Below are positions 8,310 through 18,095 of a DNA stretch of 64,000 nt, piece after piece. Made by a program: the position numbers and the translations under genes. The stretch's first letter is position 1. Each line of letters starts with the position of its first letter. The notes under the pieces were generated by a model. It saw only the letters and a program-made list of their open reading frames with translations, was not told where the DNA came from and did not search any database. The DNA is from R-RK-3 sp031399085 (GTDB lineage: Bacteria; Pseudomonadota; Alphaproteobacteria; Rhizobiales; Rhodomicrobiaceae): assembly GCA_031399085.1 (NCBI GenBank), contig JANNOQ010000027.1, positions 62,001-126,000 on the forward strand, in the 5' to 3' direction.

Positions 8310-9863
8310 ATGCGAGTCAGTGTCGCAGCGACAGCCAGCGCCATGCTGGCAGCTTTAATGAGTGCCAACGCCGCTTCCGCCGGCGGTCTGCACGAGCCGG
8401 AACAGCAAAGTTTCAAAGATGCACCGTATCTTCCGCTAGCCCTTTGGACCGGAGCCTATGTCGGCGTCCATATGGGCCGCGCCTGGGGCGACAGCTCCGC
8501 CGTCGATTTCGGCGTGCCGGTCGGCGACGGCGCGTTCGCCTGTGCGGCGGCAGTGGTTCCCTATTGCGGATCGCCGCTCGACTACGGGACGGATGGATGG
8601 GTCAGCGGCATCCAGCTCGGCTATAATTGGCAGCGGAACTCTCTCATTTTCGGCGTTGAAGCCGAACTCGGCCGGCTCGACGTGGAGGACGAAGCCCTGC
8701 GCGACCGCATCATCGACCAGGACATTGCCGGCGTGGATTATGGTTGGTACGGGACCCTGACCGCGCGCCTTGGCCTGCCCGTCGACCAGGCGCTGTTCTT
8801 TGTCAAGGGCGGCGCCGCGTTCGCCGAGATCGAGACTGACGCCGCCGATCTGGACGAGGCGTTCTTTACCAGCAGCGGCTTCTGGTACAGGGACTCGGTG
8901 GGCAGTACCGGCGATCATGGAATTGAGATCGGCTGGGCGGTGGGCGGCGGCGTTGAATATGCGCTGAGTCAAAGCTTGAGCGTAAAGGCCGAATATCTCT
9001 ACATTGATTTCGGCTCGGAGACTTTGCAGGATGCGGACGGCGACAGTTACAAGCTGAGCAACGAGCTTCACACGGTCAAGCTCGGAATAAACTATCGCCT
9101 CAACGCCGATGGACCGAGCAGCGTCCAAACCGGCTGGTATTCCGCGCCGGACGCGCACGAGATCTCTTGGCAAGGTCCTTATATCGGCGTGCACGCCGCC
9201 TATGCCCGCACCGAAAGCAGCGCGGTCGATTTTGAAACGCCCCCCGGCACCCCAGGGTCGGATGGCGCCTTTGCCTGCGATCCAGCCGGCTATTGCGGCG
9301 AGCCCTTTAATTATGACGCCAATGGCTGGATGACCGGCGTGCAAGGCGGTTACAATTGGCAGCACGGACGTCTCGTCTTCGGCATCGAAGGCGATCTCGG
9401 GCGAATTGATCTGCAAGATGCGCAATGTAAAGAAAGAACGTTGTCGGATGGGGATTTGGCAACCGTCGATTATGGCTTGTACGGCGCGGTGACCGGACGA
9501 CTGGGCCTGCCTGTCCGCCGCGCGCTGGTCTACGTAAAGGGCGGCATCGCCCTAGCTGATATCACCAATACCGCTGCCGATTTCGACAAAATCCCCTTTA
9601 CCGAAATCTCCTATATCGATCCGCTTAGCCCCACGCGGTCGAATCACACATCGACCGGCTGGGTGCTTGGTGGCGGCGTTGAATATGTGCTGCATGGCGA
9701 TTGGCGGCTGAAGGCGGAATATCTTTACATGGATTTCGGCTCGGAGGTCTCCAGCGATCCGGACGGTGACCTTTACGAGTTCGAGAACGAGTTGCACGTT
9801 TTCAAAGTTGGTCTGAATTATTACGTAAATCGGTCGGAGCCCGAACTGCCGCCGATGAAATAG
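8310..9863 (+). CDS. Outer-membrane protein with two tandem beta-barrel domains
   Basis: A 517-residue protein with a signal peptide (about residues 1-24, ending ANAASA). Two homologous Omp25/Omp31-like eight-stranded barrel units follow, at about residues 46-262 and 286-508. Each repeats the same landmarks in order: W(T/Q)G.Y(V/I)GVH, SSAVDF, DGAFAC, GYNWQ, (L/V)(I/V)FG(V/I)E, DYG.YG..T.RLGLPV, (F/Y)VKGG, GWV.GGGVEY, LKAEYLY(I/M)DFGSE and KVG(I/L)NY. The family normally has one such barrel of about 200-250 residues, so this looks like an internal gene duplication. It lies alone between the ligase and ilvC. Confidence 0.85.
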   Translation: MRVSVAATASAMLAALMSANAASAGGLHEPEQQSFKDAPYLPLALWTGAYVGVHMGRAWGDSSAVDFGVPVGDGAFACAAAVVPYCGSPLDYGTDGWVSGIQLGYNWQRNSLIFGVEAELGRLDVEDEALRDRIIDQDIAGVDYGWYGTLTARLGLPVDQALFFVKGGAAFAEIETDAADLDEAFFTSSGFWYRDSVGSTGDHGIEIGWAVGGGVEYALSQSLSVKAEYLYIDFGSETLQDADGDSYKLSNELHTVKLGINYRLNADGPSSVQTGWYSAPDAHEISWQGPYIGVHAAYARTESSAVDFETPPGTPGSDGAFACDPAGYCGEPFNYDANGWMTGVQGGYNWQHGRLVFGIEGDLGRIDLQDAQCKERTLSDGDLATVDYGLYGAVTGRLGLPVRRALVYVKGGIALADITNTAADFDKIPFTEISYIDPLSPTRSNHTSTGWVLGGGVEYVLHGDWRLKAEYLYMDFGSEVSSDPDGDLYEFENELHVFKVGLNYYVNRSEPELPPMK

Positions 9864-9890
9864 CGCCCCGATTGCTTGCGAGCGCGATGA

Positions 9891-9923
9891 TCTGAGCGGA
9901 CACCCCCAGCGTGTCCGCTCAGA
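9891..9923. terminator. Stem-loop after the double-barrel porin gene
   Basis: A perfect 13-bp stem (9891-9903 TCTGAGCGGACAC pairing with 9911-9923) closes a 7-nt loop. It sits 27 nt after the porin stop and between convergent genes (porin and ilvC). No T-run follows, so its action as a terminator is inferred from position and stability. Confidence 0.55.
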
Positions 9924-10002
9924 TGGCCGTATGCGTTCCCGCTTTCGCGCGGATGACAAATGCTCCGATGGCGCCGGCCAATCCAGCTAACCCGATTGTT
10001 CT

Positions 10003-11022
10003 CTAATTCTTCGACTTATCCACGAGCGCGCGCTCGGCGATCCAGGGCATCATCGCCCGCAGCGTCTTGCCGGTCTCCTCAATCGGATGCGCCGCGATTT
10101 TGGCGCGCATCGCCTTAAAGCTCGTCTGATTGACGCGGTTCTCCAGCATCCAGTCGCGCGCGAAGCGGCCTTCCTGAATATCGCTCAGCACCTCTTTCAT
10201 GCGCGCCTTGGTGTCGGCGTTCACGATGCGCGGTCCGGTGACGTATTCGCCATATTCCGCCGTATTAGAAATCGAGTAGTTCATATTCGCAATGCCGCCC
10301 TCATAAATGAGATCGACAATCAGCTTCACCTCATGCACGCATTCGAAATAGGCCATTTCGGGCGAGTAGCCTGCTTCCACCAGCGTCTCGAAGCCCGCGC
10401 GCATCAGTTCGACCAGACCGCCGCACAGCACGGTCTGCTCGCCGAACAGGTCGGTTTCGCATTCTTCCTTGAAACTGGTTTCGATAATGCCCGCCCGGCC
10501 GCCGCCGATCGCCGCCGCATAGGACAGCGCCAGCTCATGCGCGTTGCCGCTTGCATCATTGGCGACCGCGATCAGGCAGGGGACGCCCGCGCCGCGCTTA
10601 TATTCGGAACGCACCGTGTGGCCGGGACCTTTCGGCGCGACCATCGCGATATCGATTCCGCCGCGCGGCTCGATCAGGTTGAAATGGATGTTGAGGCCGT
10701 GCGCAAAAAGCAGCGCCGCGCCGTCCTTCATGGTTTTGTGGAGATGCTCGCGGTAAATATCGCCCTGCAATTCGTCCGGCGTCAGCATCATCACCACATC
10801 GGCCCAGGCGCCCGCATCGGCGACGTTCATGACGCGGAGCTTCTCGCCTTCGGCTTTCCTGGCCGTGGCCGAGCCTTCGCGCAATGCAACTGCGACATCG
10901 GCGACGCCCGAGTCGCGCAAATTCAGGACATGCGCATGACCCTGCGAGCCATAGCCGACGACGGCAACTTTCTTGCCTTTGATCAAATTCAGATCGGCAT
11001 CCCTATCGTAATAAACGCGCAT
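10003..11022 (-). CDS. ilvC: Ketol-acid reductoisomerase
   Basis: A 339-residue class I (short form) enzyme that isomerises and reduces acetolactate or acetohydroxybutyrate with NADPH, the second step of valine, leucine and isoleucine synthesis. The N-terminus MRVYYDRDADLNLIKGKKVA and the Rossmann motif VGYGSQGHAHVLNLRDSG are canonical. The metal-binding segment ETDLFGEQTVLCGG and the C-terminal knotted domain are present. I chose the ATG at 11022 because homologues start with MRVYYD; an upstream in-frame ATG at 11067 would add a non-conserved extension. It is transcribed alone, divergent from the acetyl-CoA hydrolase gene. Confidence 0.97.
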   Translation of the reverse strand: MRVYYDRDADLNLIKGKKVAVVGYGSQGHAHVLNLRDSGVADVAVALREGSATARKAEGEKLRVMNVADAGAWADVVMMLTPDELQGDIYREHLHKTMKDGAALLFAHGLNIHFNLIEPRGGIDIAMVAPKGPGHTVRSEYKRGAGVPCLIAVANDASGNAHELALSYAAAIGGGRAGIIETSFKEECETDLFGEQTVLCGGLVELMRAGFETLVEAGYSPEMAYFECVHEVKLIVDLIYEGGIANMNYSISNTAEYGEYVTGPRIVNADTKARMKEVLSDIQEGRFARDWMLENRVNQTSFKAMRAKIAAHPIEETGKTLRAMMPWIAERALVDKSKN

Positions 11023-11215
11023 CTTGTCCCCTGCGTGGAGAGTTTCGTGGCAGCCAGCGGCTTTCAAGAGTGGCCGGGCGGGATCAGCCTTTGGCTGTGG
11101 CGTGCTTTATAACGGATCGAATGGCGCAATCAAAGGTTTAGATTGAGCCGTTAAAAGGACCAGCAGGCGCGAAATCTGGTCTCGGCGGACAGGGCAGCAA
11201 GGGGACGAAAACAGC

Positions 11216-13096
11216 GTGAACGCAATCCAAGAAACCAGTCCATCGATGTTCACCAGCGCGGATGCCTTGGCGGATCGGGTCATTGAGACGGTAGGCAAGA
11301 CCATTGTGCTGGCCCTTCCGCTCGGTCTGGGCAAGGCAAACCATGTCGCCAATGCGCTGTTCGCGCGCGCCGGTGCGGACCCCTCGATCACGCTGCGCAT
11401 TTTCACCGCCCTGACGCTGGAAAAGCCGAGGGGCGCGTCGGAGCTGCAGCGGCGCTTCCTCGATCCAGTCATCGACCGGCTGTTCGGAGGTTACCCCGAT
11501 CTGGACTATGCAAAGGCGCTGCGGTCGGGGGACATGCCGCCCAATATCGAGGTGCACGAGTTTTTCTTCTTGGCCGGGCGCTGGCTCGGGGTCGACGGCG
11601 CGCAGCAGTCCTATATCGCCGCAAATTATACCCATGTTGTGCCGATGTTGATTGCGGCCGGCGTCAATGTCGTTGGGCAACTCGTTTCGGCCAAGCAAAT
11701 GGTCGCCGGGCAGCCGCATTACAGTCTGAGTTGCAACCCCGATTTGACCGTCGAAATGCTGCAAGCGCGCGGGGAGGGACGGGCCGCATTTCTGTTTGTC
11801 GGCCAGGTGAATGCGGAACTGCCTTTCATGGGCGGTGACGCGGCCGCGCCTGAAACCGCCTTCTCCCATGTTCTTGACGGAGAGGCGTGCCAGTTTCCGC
11901 TCTACGCGCCGCCCAATCAGCCGGTCCCGTTGAGCGATTATGCCGCCGCGCTCCACGCCGCGCGTCTGGTTCAGGATGGTGGCACGCTGCAAATCGGCAT
12001 CGGCGCGATCGGCGACGCGTTGGCGCAGGCGCTGATGCTGCGCCAACGCGAGAACGCGGCGTTCCGCGAGATTGCCGCGCGCCTCGACGGTAACGCCGCC
12101 GGCGCCGCCGATGCGCCATTCGATGAGGGGCTTTACGGCCTCAGCGAAATGCTGGTGAGCAGCTTTCTCGATCTGATCGAAGCCGGCATCGTCAAGCGCG
12201 AGGTGGACGGCCATCTGCTTCACTCGGCGTTTTTCCTTGGACCGAAAGCATTCTATCGACGCCTGCGCGAGATGCCCGACGCCGAACGCGCCAAGCTCGG
12301 CATGACTTCGGTCGGTTTTGTCAACGCGCTGTATGGCGGTGAAGACGTCAAGCGCGCGGCGCGCGTCAAGGCGCGGTTCTTCAACAAGGCGATGATGGTG
12401 ACGATGCTCGGCGCGGTCGTCTCGGACGGGCTGGAGAGCGGACGGGTGGTGAGCGGCGTCGGCGGGCAATATAACTTCGTGGCGCAGGCTTTTGCCTTGC
12501 CGGATGCGCGCTCGGTGATCTTCGTGAACGCGACGCGGCAAGAGGGGGGCCGGACGGTTTCGAACCTGCGCTGGTCATATGGGCGCGAGACCATCCCTGT
12601 GCATCTGCGCGATGTCATCGTCACGGAATATGGTTTTGCGGATCTGCGCGGCAGGCCGGACGCCGATGTCGTCAAGGCGATGCTGCGGATTGCGGATTCG
12701 CGCTTTCAGGACGGGCTGTTGAGCGAGGCGAAAAGCAACGGCAAGGTTGAGACGGGCTTCGAGCTGCCCGAGAGCTGGCGCCAAAACACGCCAGAGCGGA
12801 TCGCCGAAGCGCTCGCCCCGGCAAAAGCGCGCGGCCTGCTCCCCGATTTCCCCTTCGGCAGCGATTTCACCGAGACTGAAAAGCGGCTCATTCCCGCGCT
12901 TCAGCGCCTTCAAACGGCGTCCGCCTCGCGCCTGTCCCTGCTCGGTCTGGCGATCGCCGGCGCACGAGCCGACGAGCCTAACGAGAGCGAACAAGAATGC
13001 CTGCGCCGGATGGGCCTTGACGATCCGCAAACGATGACGGACCGGGTTTATCGAGCACTGCTGATGGCGGCGCTTGAAGCCGAGCGCCCGTCATAA
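11216..13096 (+). CDS. Acetyl-CoA hydrolase/transferase family protein
   Basis: A 626-residue protein of the acetyl-CoA hydrolase/transferase (class I CoA-transferase-like) family, at the long end of its size range. Recognisable parts are the N-terminal domain (ALPLGLGKANHVANAL), the glycine-rich GGTLQIGIGAIGDALAQAL, the C-terminal GVGGQYNFVAQA, and VTEYGFADLRGRPDADV. Such enzymes hydrolyse acyl-CoA or move CoA between carboxylates. The long form is often called acetyl-CoA hydrolase; its true substrate is unknown. The GTG start at 11216 is preceded by AAGGGGA. It stands alone. Confidence 0.85.
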   Translation: MNAIQETSPSMFTSADALADRVIETVGKTIVLALPLGLGKANHVANALFARAGADPSITLRIFTALTLEKPRGASELQRRFLDPVIDRLFGGYPDLDYAKALRSGDMPPNIEVHEFFFLAGRWLGVDGAQQSYIAANYTHVVPMLIAAGVNVVGQLVSAKQMVAGQPHYSLSCNPDLTVEMLQARGEGRAAFLFVGQVNAELPFMGGDAAAPETAFSHVLDGEACQFPLYAPPNQPVPLSDYAAALHAARLVQDGGTLQIGIGAIGDALAQALMLRQRENAAFREIAARLDGNAAGAADAPFDEGLYGLSEMLVSSFLDLIEAGIVKREVDGHLLHSAFFLGPKAFYRRLREMPDAERAKLGMTSVGFVNALYGGEDVKRAARVKARFFNKAMMVTMLGAVVSDGLESGRVVSGVGGQYNFVAQAFALPDARSVIFVNATRQEGGRTVSNLRWSYGRETIPVHLRDVIVTEYGFADLRGRPDADVVKAMLRIADSRFQDGLLSEAKSNGKVETGFELPESWRQNTPERIAEALAPAKARGLLPDFPFGSDFTETEKRLIPALQRLQTASASRLSLLGLAIAGARADEPNESEQECLRRMGLDDPQTMTDRVYRALLMAALEAERPS

Positions 13097-13175
13097 GTCG
13101 TTTTTCCGGCCGAAAGCGTCTCATTACCGCTTCAGAGCCTGCTAACATGCGGCTGCTGCACGGGAGATTGCATCG

Positions 13176-14198
13176 GTGAAACATGGCGGTGACTTAGCGG
13201 ATGCGGAAGCGAATTTCGGCGCGCCAAGCAAGGTTTGGCTGGACCTATCGACCGGCATAAGCCCGCTGCCTTTTCCGTTTCGGCTACCGAGCGGCTTGGC
13301 GTGGCAACAATTGCCGCAAGCCAACCGGCTGACGGCTCTGCTTCGCATCGCAAGGCGAGCCTATGCTGCGCCGGGCGACGCGCCCATCGTGGCGGCGCCC
13401 GGCACGCAGGCCCTCATACAGCTTTTGCCATTGGTTTGTCCGGCAAGGCGCGTCGCCATTGTCGGGCCGACCTACACGGAGCACGCGCTGTGCTGGCGTG
13501 AGGCCGGGGCCGAGGTTCGCACGGTCAACGAGCTGGATGACGAGCTGGACGCGGATGTCGTCGTCGTGGTTAACCCGAACAACCCGGACGGACGCTGCTG
13601 GCGGCCTAGTCGCATTCTGGCCAGCGCCGAGGCATTGGGCCGTCGCGGCGGCCTTCTGATCGTGGACGAAGCCTTCGCCGATGTTCTGCCGGAGGCAAGC
13701 GTTGCGTCAAGTGCCGGCATGGGCGCGCTGATCGTTCTACGCTCGTTCGGCAAGTTCTTTGGCCTTGCCGGCTTGCGGCTCGGCTTCGCGCTCGGCCCAT
13801 CCGCGATTATCGAACGGCTGGAAACCCTGCTGGGCCCATGGGCCGTCTCGGGTCCGGCGATTGAGATTGGCGCCGAAGCTTTATCCGATCTGTCTTGGCA
13901 GGCACGGACGCGGGACATGCTTCATGAGCTCGCTATCGACCTGGACAGCACACTCGCCGAAGCGGGTCTCACCGTTGTCGGCGGCACGGATTTGTACCGG
14001 CTGGTGGCGCATCCGGCGGCCCAGCGTATTCACGCCGGGCTTGCCGGACAGGGCATCTGGGTCCGGCGCTTCGACAATGCTCCCGATTGGCTGCGCTTCG
14101 GATTGCCTGCTGGTCGCGCCGAACACGCGCGGCTTGCCCAGGGGCTTCGAGCTTGCAAGTTCGGGAGTCGCATGCATGCCGGCAACGGCTCGGCGTAG
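13176..14198 (+). CDS. cobC: L-threonine-O-3-phosphate decarboxylase (CobC)
   Basis: A 340-residue PLP-dependent enzyme of aminotransferase fold that makes (R)-1-amino-2-propanol phosphate, the linker attached to cobyric acid by CobD. The N-terminus MKHGGDLADAEANFGAP is typical of the family. VVNPNNPDGRCW, IVDEAFADV and SFGKFFGLAGLRLGFALG (with the PLP lysine) are visible. It uses a GTG start at 13176 with GGGAG about 10 nt upstream. It opens the cobalamin locus and is convergent with btuB, their stops being 12 nt apart. Confidence 0.93.
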   Translation: MKHGGDLADAEANFGAPSKVWLDLSTGISPLPFPFRLPSGLAWQQLPQANRLTALLRIARRAYAAPGDAPIVAAPGTQALIQLLPLVCPARRVAIVGPTYTEHALCWREAGAEVRTVNELDDELDADVVVVVNPNNPDGRCWRPSRILASAEALGRRGGLLIVDEAFADVLPEASVASSAGMGALIVLRSFGKFFGLAGLRLGFALGPSAIIERLETLLGPWAVSGPAIEIGAEALSDLSWQARTRDMLHELAIDLDSTLAEAGLTVVGGTDLYRLVAHPAAQRIHAGLAGQGIWVRRFDNAPDWLRFGLPAGRAEHARLAQGLRACKFGSRMHAGNGSA

Positions 14199-14210
14199 GC
14201 CACGCTCGCC

Positions 14211-16112
14211 CTAAAACCGCGCCCGCAGCCCTGCATAGCCCGACCGCCCCGCCGTGCCGAAATTCGTGACCTCCTCATAGTCGGCATTCAGCACATTCTC
14301 GGCGCGGAAAAACAGCTCGACATTGGCATCCAGGCCATAGGTTCCCGCCAGATCGAGGCGCACATAATCGTCGAGCCGGACCTCCTCCTCGTCATCGTTG
14401 AAGCGCTCACCGACATAGGTCGCGCTGGCTGAGACAGTGAGGCGGTCGGTGGGCAGCAGCGTCAGCTTGAGGTTGAAGGCGTTTTCCGGACGCCGCTGCA
14501 AAGCAAAGCCGGTGGTCGCGTCGATGGCGTCGAGATAGGTGTAGGCGCCGCGCAGCGCGATCCAGCTTGCCGGTTTCAGCAGCGCCGACAATTCGACGCC
14601 ATCGATCTCCGCCTTGTCGATATTCTGGAAGGTGCTCGTTGCAGCGTCGAAGGCGATCAGCTGTTCGAGGGAGTTGGAGAAATAGGTGCCGGACAGGATC
14701 AGCTTGCCTCCCGCAAATTCCTGGTCTACGCCCGCGTCGAAGCCCTGGCTCGTCTCCACCTCCAAATCGGGATTGCCGGTCACGAAGGCCGAATCCTCGA
14801 AGCGCTGCTGGATGGTCGGCGCCTTGGCGCCCGTGCCGTAGCTCGTGCGGAACTTAGTGCCCCATTCGGGTACCTGGTAGGCGGCGGTCACCCGATAAGT
14901 GCCCTCCGTTCCCGCCGGGCCGAATTCATCGATGCGGACCGCGCCGGTGAGGCTCAGCACATCGGTCGGGTTGAAGCTGTATAGCGCGAAGGCGGACCGC
15001 CAAGTCTCCTCGACATCATAGCGAGGGTTGAAGCCGATCAGCGTGTCGTCATCGGCGGCGCGCCCGGTTTGCCGGTCTATCTTGCCGCCGAAAATCAGCC
15101 GGTCGACATCGCGGACGGCGAGATCGCCCTGATATTCCAAACCCTGGCTCGTGCCCTCGAATGTGCTGGTCCGCCCGATCAGCGTCGGCCGCGTCCTGGC
15201 GCCATTATCATCGAAGAAAGAGCGATCGCTGTCGGTGATGAATGCGGTCAGCTTGTTCTGGAAATCGCCATTCAGCAAATTAACGCGCGCTGTCGCGGCG
15301 GCCAGCGTCAGAACCCGGTCCACGGTGTCGGCCGCATCGCGCGGCGCGGCGAGGCCGACGCTGTCCAATTCCGCGTTCACCTCATAGCGGGCCGCCGTGA
15401 CGGTCACGCCGAAAACCGGGGTCGGATCGTAATCCAGCCGCGCATTGATCGATTGCTTGCGCGCGGCATCGTCCTCCGTGCCGCCGGAATAGCGGGAAAA
15501 GCCGGATGTGCGGAAATTCGACGCCGCAACCGAGACGCTGACGCCATCCTTGGAGCCGCCCGCATAGGCGCGCTGGGCGAAGCTGTTGTAGCTGCCGCCT
15601 TCGACCTCCGCGACAGCATTCGGCGCACCCTCGCCCTTGCGGGTGATGATGTTGATGACGCCGCCGATTGCGTCGCTGCCGTAAAGGCCCGATTGCGGTC
15701 CGCGGATGATCTCGACGCGCTCCACATTGGCGAGCGAAAACACCGAGAAATCGAACTCGCTGCCGGTGCTGGCCGGGTCGTTGACGCGCACGCCGTCGAT
15801 CAGGACGAGCGTCTGATCGGACTCCGCGCCCCGGATGGAGACCGATGCCGTCCCGCCAATGCCGCCGGATTGGTTGACGGTCAGCCCCGGCACCGTTTCG
15901 AGCAGCTCGGCGACATTTTCGGCCCGCGCCGCCTCGATGTCGGAGTGGTCTAGCACGGTGACGGAGCTGGCGACCTTGCTCGCCGCCTCGGGAAACCGGC
16001 TGGCGGTGATGACGATGCCTTCGAGAGCGATCGGCTCCTGGGAAAACGCCGATGGAAGGGGAAGTGTGTAGCCAATGAGTACGCAGGAAAAAACGCGCAC
16101 GCGCATGGACAT
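14211..16112 (-). CDS. btuB: TonB-dependent vitamin B12 receptor BtuB
   Basis: A 633-residue outer-membrane receptor that imports cobalamins and cobinamides using TonB energy. After a signal peptide (about residues 1-24, ending SAFSQ) comes a TonB-box-like EGIVITA, the plug domain (VAELLETVPGLTV, GAESDQTLVLIDGVRVND, VERVEIIRGPQSGLYGSDAIGGVINIIT) and a 22-strand barrel ending in the aromatic-terminated GYAGLRARF. The ATG at 16112 is chosen for its signal peptide and the GAGG six nt upstream; the frame is open further up but that part is not receptor-like. No cobalamin riboswitch fits in the 78-nt gap to btuF. Confidence 0.93.
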   Translation of the reverse strand: MSMRVRVFSCVLIGYTLPLPSAFSQEPIALEGIVITASRFPEAASKVASSVTVLDHSDIEAARAENVAELLETVPGLTVNQSGGIGGTASVSIRGAESDQTLVLIDGVRVNDPASTGSEFDFSVFSLANVERVEIIRGPQSGLYGSDAIGGVINIITRKGEGAPNAVAEVEGGSYNSFAQRAYAGGSKDGVSVSVAASNFRTSGFSRYSGGTEDDAARKQSINARLDYDPTPVFGVTVTAARYEVNAELDSVGLAAPRDAADTVDRVLTLAAATARVNLLNGDFQNKLTAFITDSDRSFFDDNGARTRPTLIGRTSTFEGTSQGLEYQGDLAVRDVDRLIFGGKIDRQTGRAADDDTLIGFNPRYDVEETWRSAFALYSFNPTDVLSLTGAVRIDEFGPAGTEGTYRVTAAYQVPEWGTKFRTSYGTGAKAPTIQQRFEDSAFVTGNPDLEVETSQGFDAGVDQEFAGGKLILSGTYFSNSLEQLIAFDAATSTFQNIDKAEIDGVELSALLKPASWIALRGAYTYLDAIDATTGFALQRRPENAFNLKLTLLPTDRLTVSASATYVGERFNDDEEEVRLDDYVRLDLAGTYGLDANVELFFRAENVLNADYEEVTNFGTAGRSGYAGLRARF

Positions 16113-16190
16113 AAAAGACCTCGATTGGATCGGCCTTGCCGCTTTGGCGCCCGCCACGGTATGTGTCTCGGGCAATGCGAAAGGACTAAC

Positions 16191-17096
16191 ATGGCGCCTG
16201 AAACGGTAGCAATGCGGGCAAAACGCGGCGGCGCCATTCGCGGCATGGCTGTGGCTTTCATGTTGGCGGCGGCGATGTCCGGAGGGTATGCCGGCGCGGC
16301 TGAGGCCCGGCCGGCACGGATCGTCTCCATCAATGCCTGCACCGATCAGCTTCTGTTCGCGCTGGCCGACCGCGATCAGATCGCCGCGCTCACTCACTAT
16401 GCCGTCGAGGACGATTTCTCGATCTATCCCGACGCGGTGAGGGCGGCCGCCATCCCCTTAATCCAAGGCAACGCCGAGGAGGTGTTGAAGCTCAAGCCCG
16501 ATCTCGTCCTTGCGGGCACATTCACGCGGCGGGCAACGCGCGACCTCTTGAAGCAGCATGACGTCAACCTCGTGCTGTTCCCGCCCTCCAGCACCCTCGG
16601 CGAGGCGAAGGCCGCGATCCGGCAAGTGGCTCTGCTGCTCGGCCATTCGGAGCGCGGCGAGGCAATGATCGCCGAGATCGACCGTGCGCTCGCCTCCGCG
16701 CCAAGCCTGAGCGGGCGAAACATGACCGTGCTGCAATTTCAGCGGCGCGGCTTCGTTTCCGGGCCGGACACGCTGATCGGTGACTTGCTGGCGAGACTGG
16801 GCGTCGGCAACGCCGCCGGTCGGTTCGGTGTCAAGGGCGTTGGCAGAGCCTCGATCGAGGCTGCAATGAAGGCACGGGCCGATGCGCTCATCATGTTCGA
16901 TCCTTCGGCGGCGGCGGCCGATCAGGGGTCGGCGATGCTTCAACATCCGGCCCTTGCCCGTGCCTACCCGCCCGAGCGGCGCGTCATCCTGCCAGGGCGC
17001 TTGGTCGTGTGCGGCGGACCCGCCCTCACGATGGCAATCGCCGCGCTGACCGATGGCTTGCTCAGAGTTCCCCCGCACGCCGCCGGCCGTCCATGA
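16191..17096 (+). CDS. btuF: Periplasmic cobalamin-binding protein (BtuF-like)
   Basis: A 301-residue periplasmic binding protein of the iron-siderophore/B12 class (type III fold). An N-terminal signal sequence (hydrophobic AVAFMLAAAMSGGYAGAAEA) is followed by RIVSINACTDQLLFALADRD, the typical first strand of BtuF-like proteins, and KPDLVLAGTF. The ATG at 16191 has AAGGA five nt upstream. It overlaps cobD by ATGA, and it is divergent from btuB, which makes a B12 or cobinamide ligand likely. No btuC or btuD permease genes lie in the window. Confidence 0.85.
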   Translation: MAPETVAMRAKRGGAIRGMAVAFMLAAAMSGGYAGAAEARPARIVSINACTDQLLFALADRDQIAALTHYAVEDDFSIYPDAVRAAAIPLIQGNAEEVLKLKPDLVLAGTFTRRATRDLLKQHDVNLVLFPPSSTLGEAKAAIRQVALLLGHSERGEAMIAEIDRALASAPSLSGRNMTVLQFQRRGFVSGPDTLIGDLLARLGVGNAAGRFGVKGVGRASIEAAMKARADALIMFDPSAAAADQGSAMLQHPALARAYPPERRVILPGRLVVCGGPALTMAIAALTDGLLRVPPHAAGRP

Positions 17097-18058
17097 CCCT
17101 GCTCGCCGCTGGCCCGGCGCTCATCCTGCCATTTGCGCTAGCGATCGATGCCGTGTTCGGAGATCCCGACTGGCTCTGGCGGCGCGTGCCGCATCCCGTT
17201 GTCATCATGGGACGTCTGATTTCCTGGCTCGATGGCAGACTCAATCGCGGTGCGGCGCGGCGGATCGCCGGAGTGGCGGCGCTCGCGGCGCTGATTGGAG
17301 CGGCGGGCGGCGCGGCCATCGGCCTGCAAGGGCTATTCGCGCAGCATCCGCTGGGCATCGCAGCCGAAGCTCTCGCCGTCGCGATCCTGCTTGCTCAACG
17401 CAGCCTTTACGATCATGTCCGCCGCGTCTACGGCGCATTCGGCGATGGCGGACTTCCCGCCGCGCGCGAGGCGGTGTCGATGATCGTCGGGCGCGATCCC
17501 AATGCGCTCGATGAGGCAGGCGTGTGCCGCGCCGCGATCGAGACGACGGCGGAGAATTTTTCCGATGGCGTCGTCGCGCCGGCATTCTGGTATCTCGTCG
17601 CCGGGTTGCCGGGCATCGTCATTTATAAGGCCGTCAACACCGCCGACAGCATGATCGGGCACCGCACGCCGCGTCATGAGGCGTTCGGTTGGGCTTCGGC
17701 GCGGCTCGACGACGGGCTGAACCTCATCCCGGCGCGGCTGTCAGGGTTGCTGATCGTGCTCGCCGCGCCTCTGACCGGCGGCCATATGCGGGGCGCTTGG
17801 GGCGCCATGTGGCGCGACGCGACGCGGCATCGTTCGCCGAATGCGGGGTGGCCAGAGGCGGCTATGGCCGGTGCGCTGGGGCTTGCACTGGCAGGTCCAC
17901 GCCAATATGCCAGCGGGCGCGTCGAGGATGCCTGGATGAATGATGGCGGCCGGGCCGAGGCGCGGCCGGCGGATATTTCGCGGGCGTTGAAGCTGTTCGT
18001 CGCTGCTTGCGTGGCGCATCTCGTCTTCGCGTCGGGGATTGCGGTGGTAATCGCATAG
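17093..18058 (+). CDS. cobD: Adenosylcobinamide-phosphate synthase CobD/CbiB
   Basis: A 321-residue inner-membrane enzyme that attaches aminopropanol (phosphate) to adenosylcobyric acid. Family landmarks are DAVFGDPDWLWRRVPHPVV, MGRLISWLD, SMIVGRDPNALDEAGVCRAA, IETTAENFSDGVVAPAFWY and KAVNTADSMIGHRTPRHEAFG. Several hydrophobic helices are visible. The ATG at 17093 overlaps the btuF stop (ATGA), so the two genes are translationally coupled. Its substrate linker would be supplied by CobC, encoded upstream. Confidence 0.95.
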   Translation: MTLLAAGPALILPFALAIDAVFGDPDWLWRRVPHPVVIMGRLISWLDGRLNRGAARRIAGVAALAALIGAAGGAAIGLQGLFAQHPLGIAAEALAVAILLAQRSLYDHVRRVYGAFGDGGLPAAREAVSMIVGRDPNALDEAGVCRAAIETTAENFSDGVVAPAFWYLVAGLPGIVIYKAVNTADSMIGHRTPRHEAFGWASARLDDGLNLIPARLSGLLIVLAAPLTGGHMRGAWGAMWRDATRHRSPNAGWPEAAMAGALGLALAGPRQYASGRVEDAWMNDGGRAEARPADISRALKLFVAACVAHLVFASGIAVVIA

Positions 18059-18095
18059 CGGCCGCCTACGCATTCCGAAAGCTCTGCACTGTCGC

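Noticed and set aside
16113..16190. Possible cobalamin riboswitch upstream of btuB.
   Set aside because: The gap is only 78 nt and has no B12 box; the one clear riboswitch is at 26865-27035.
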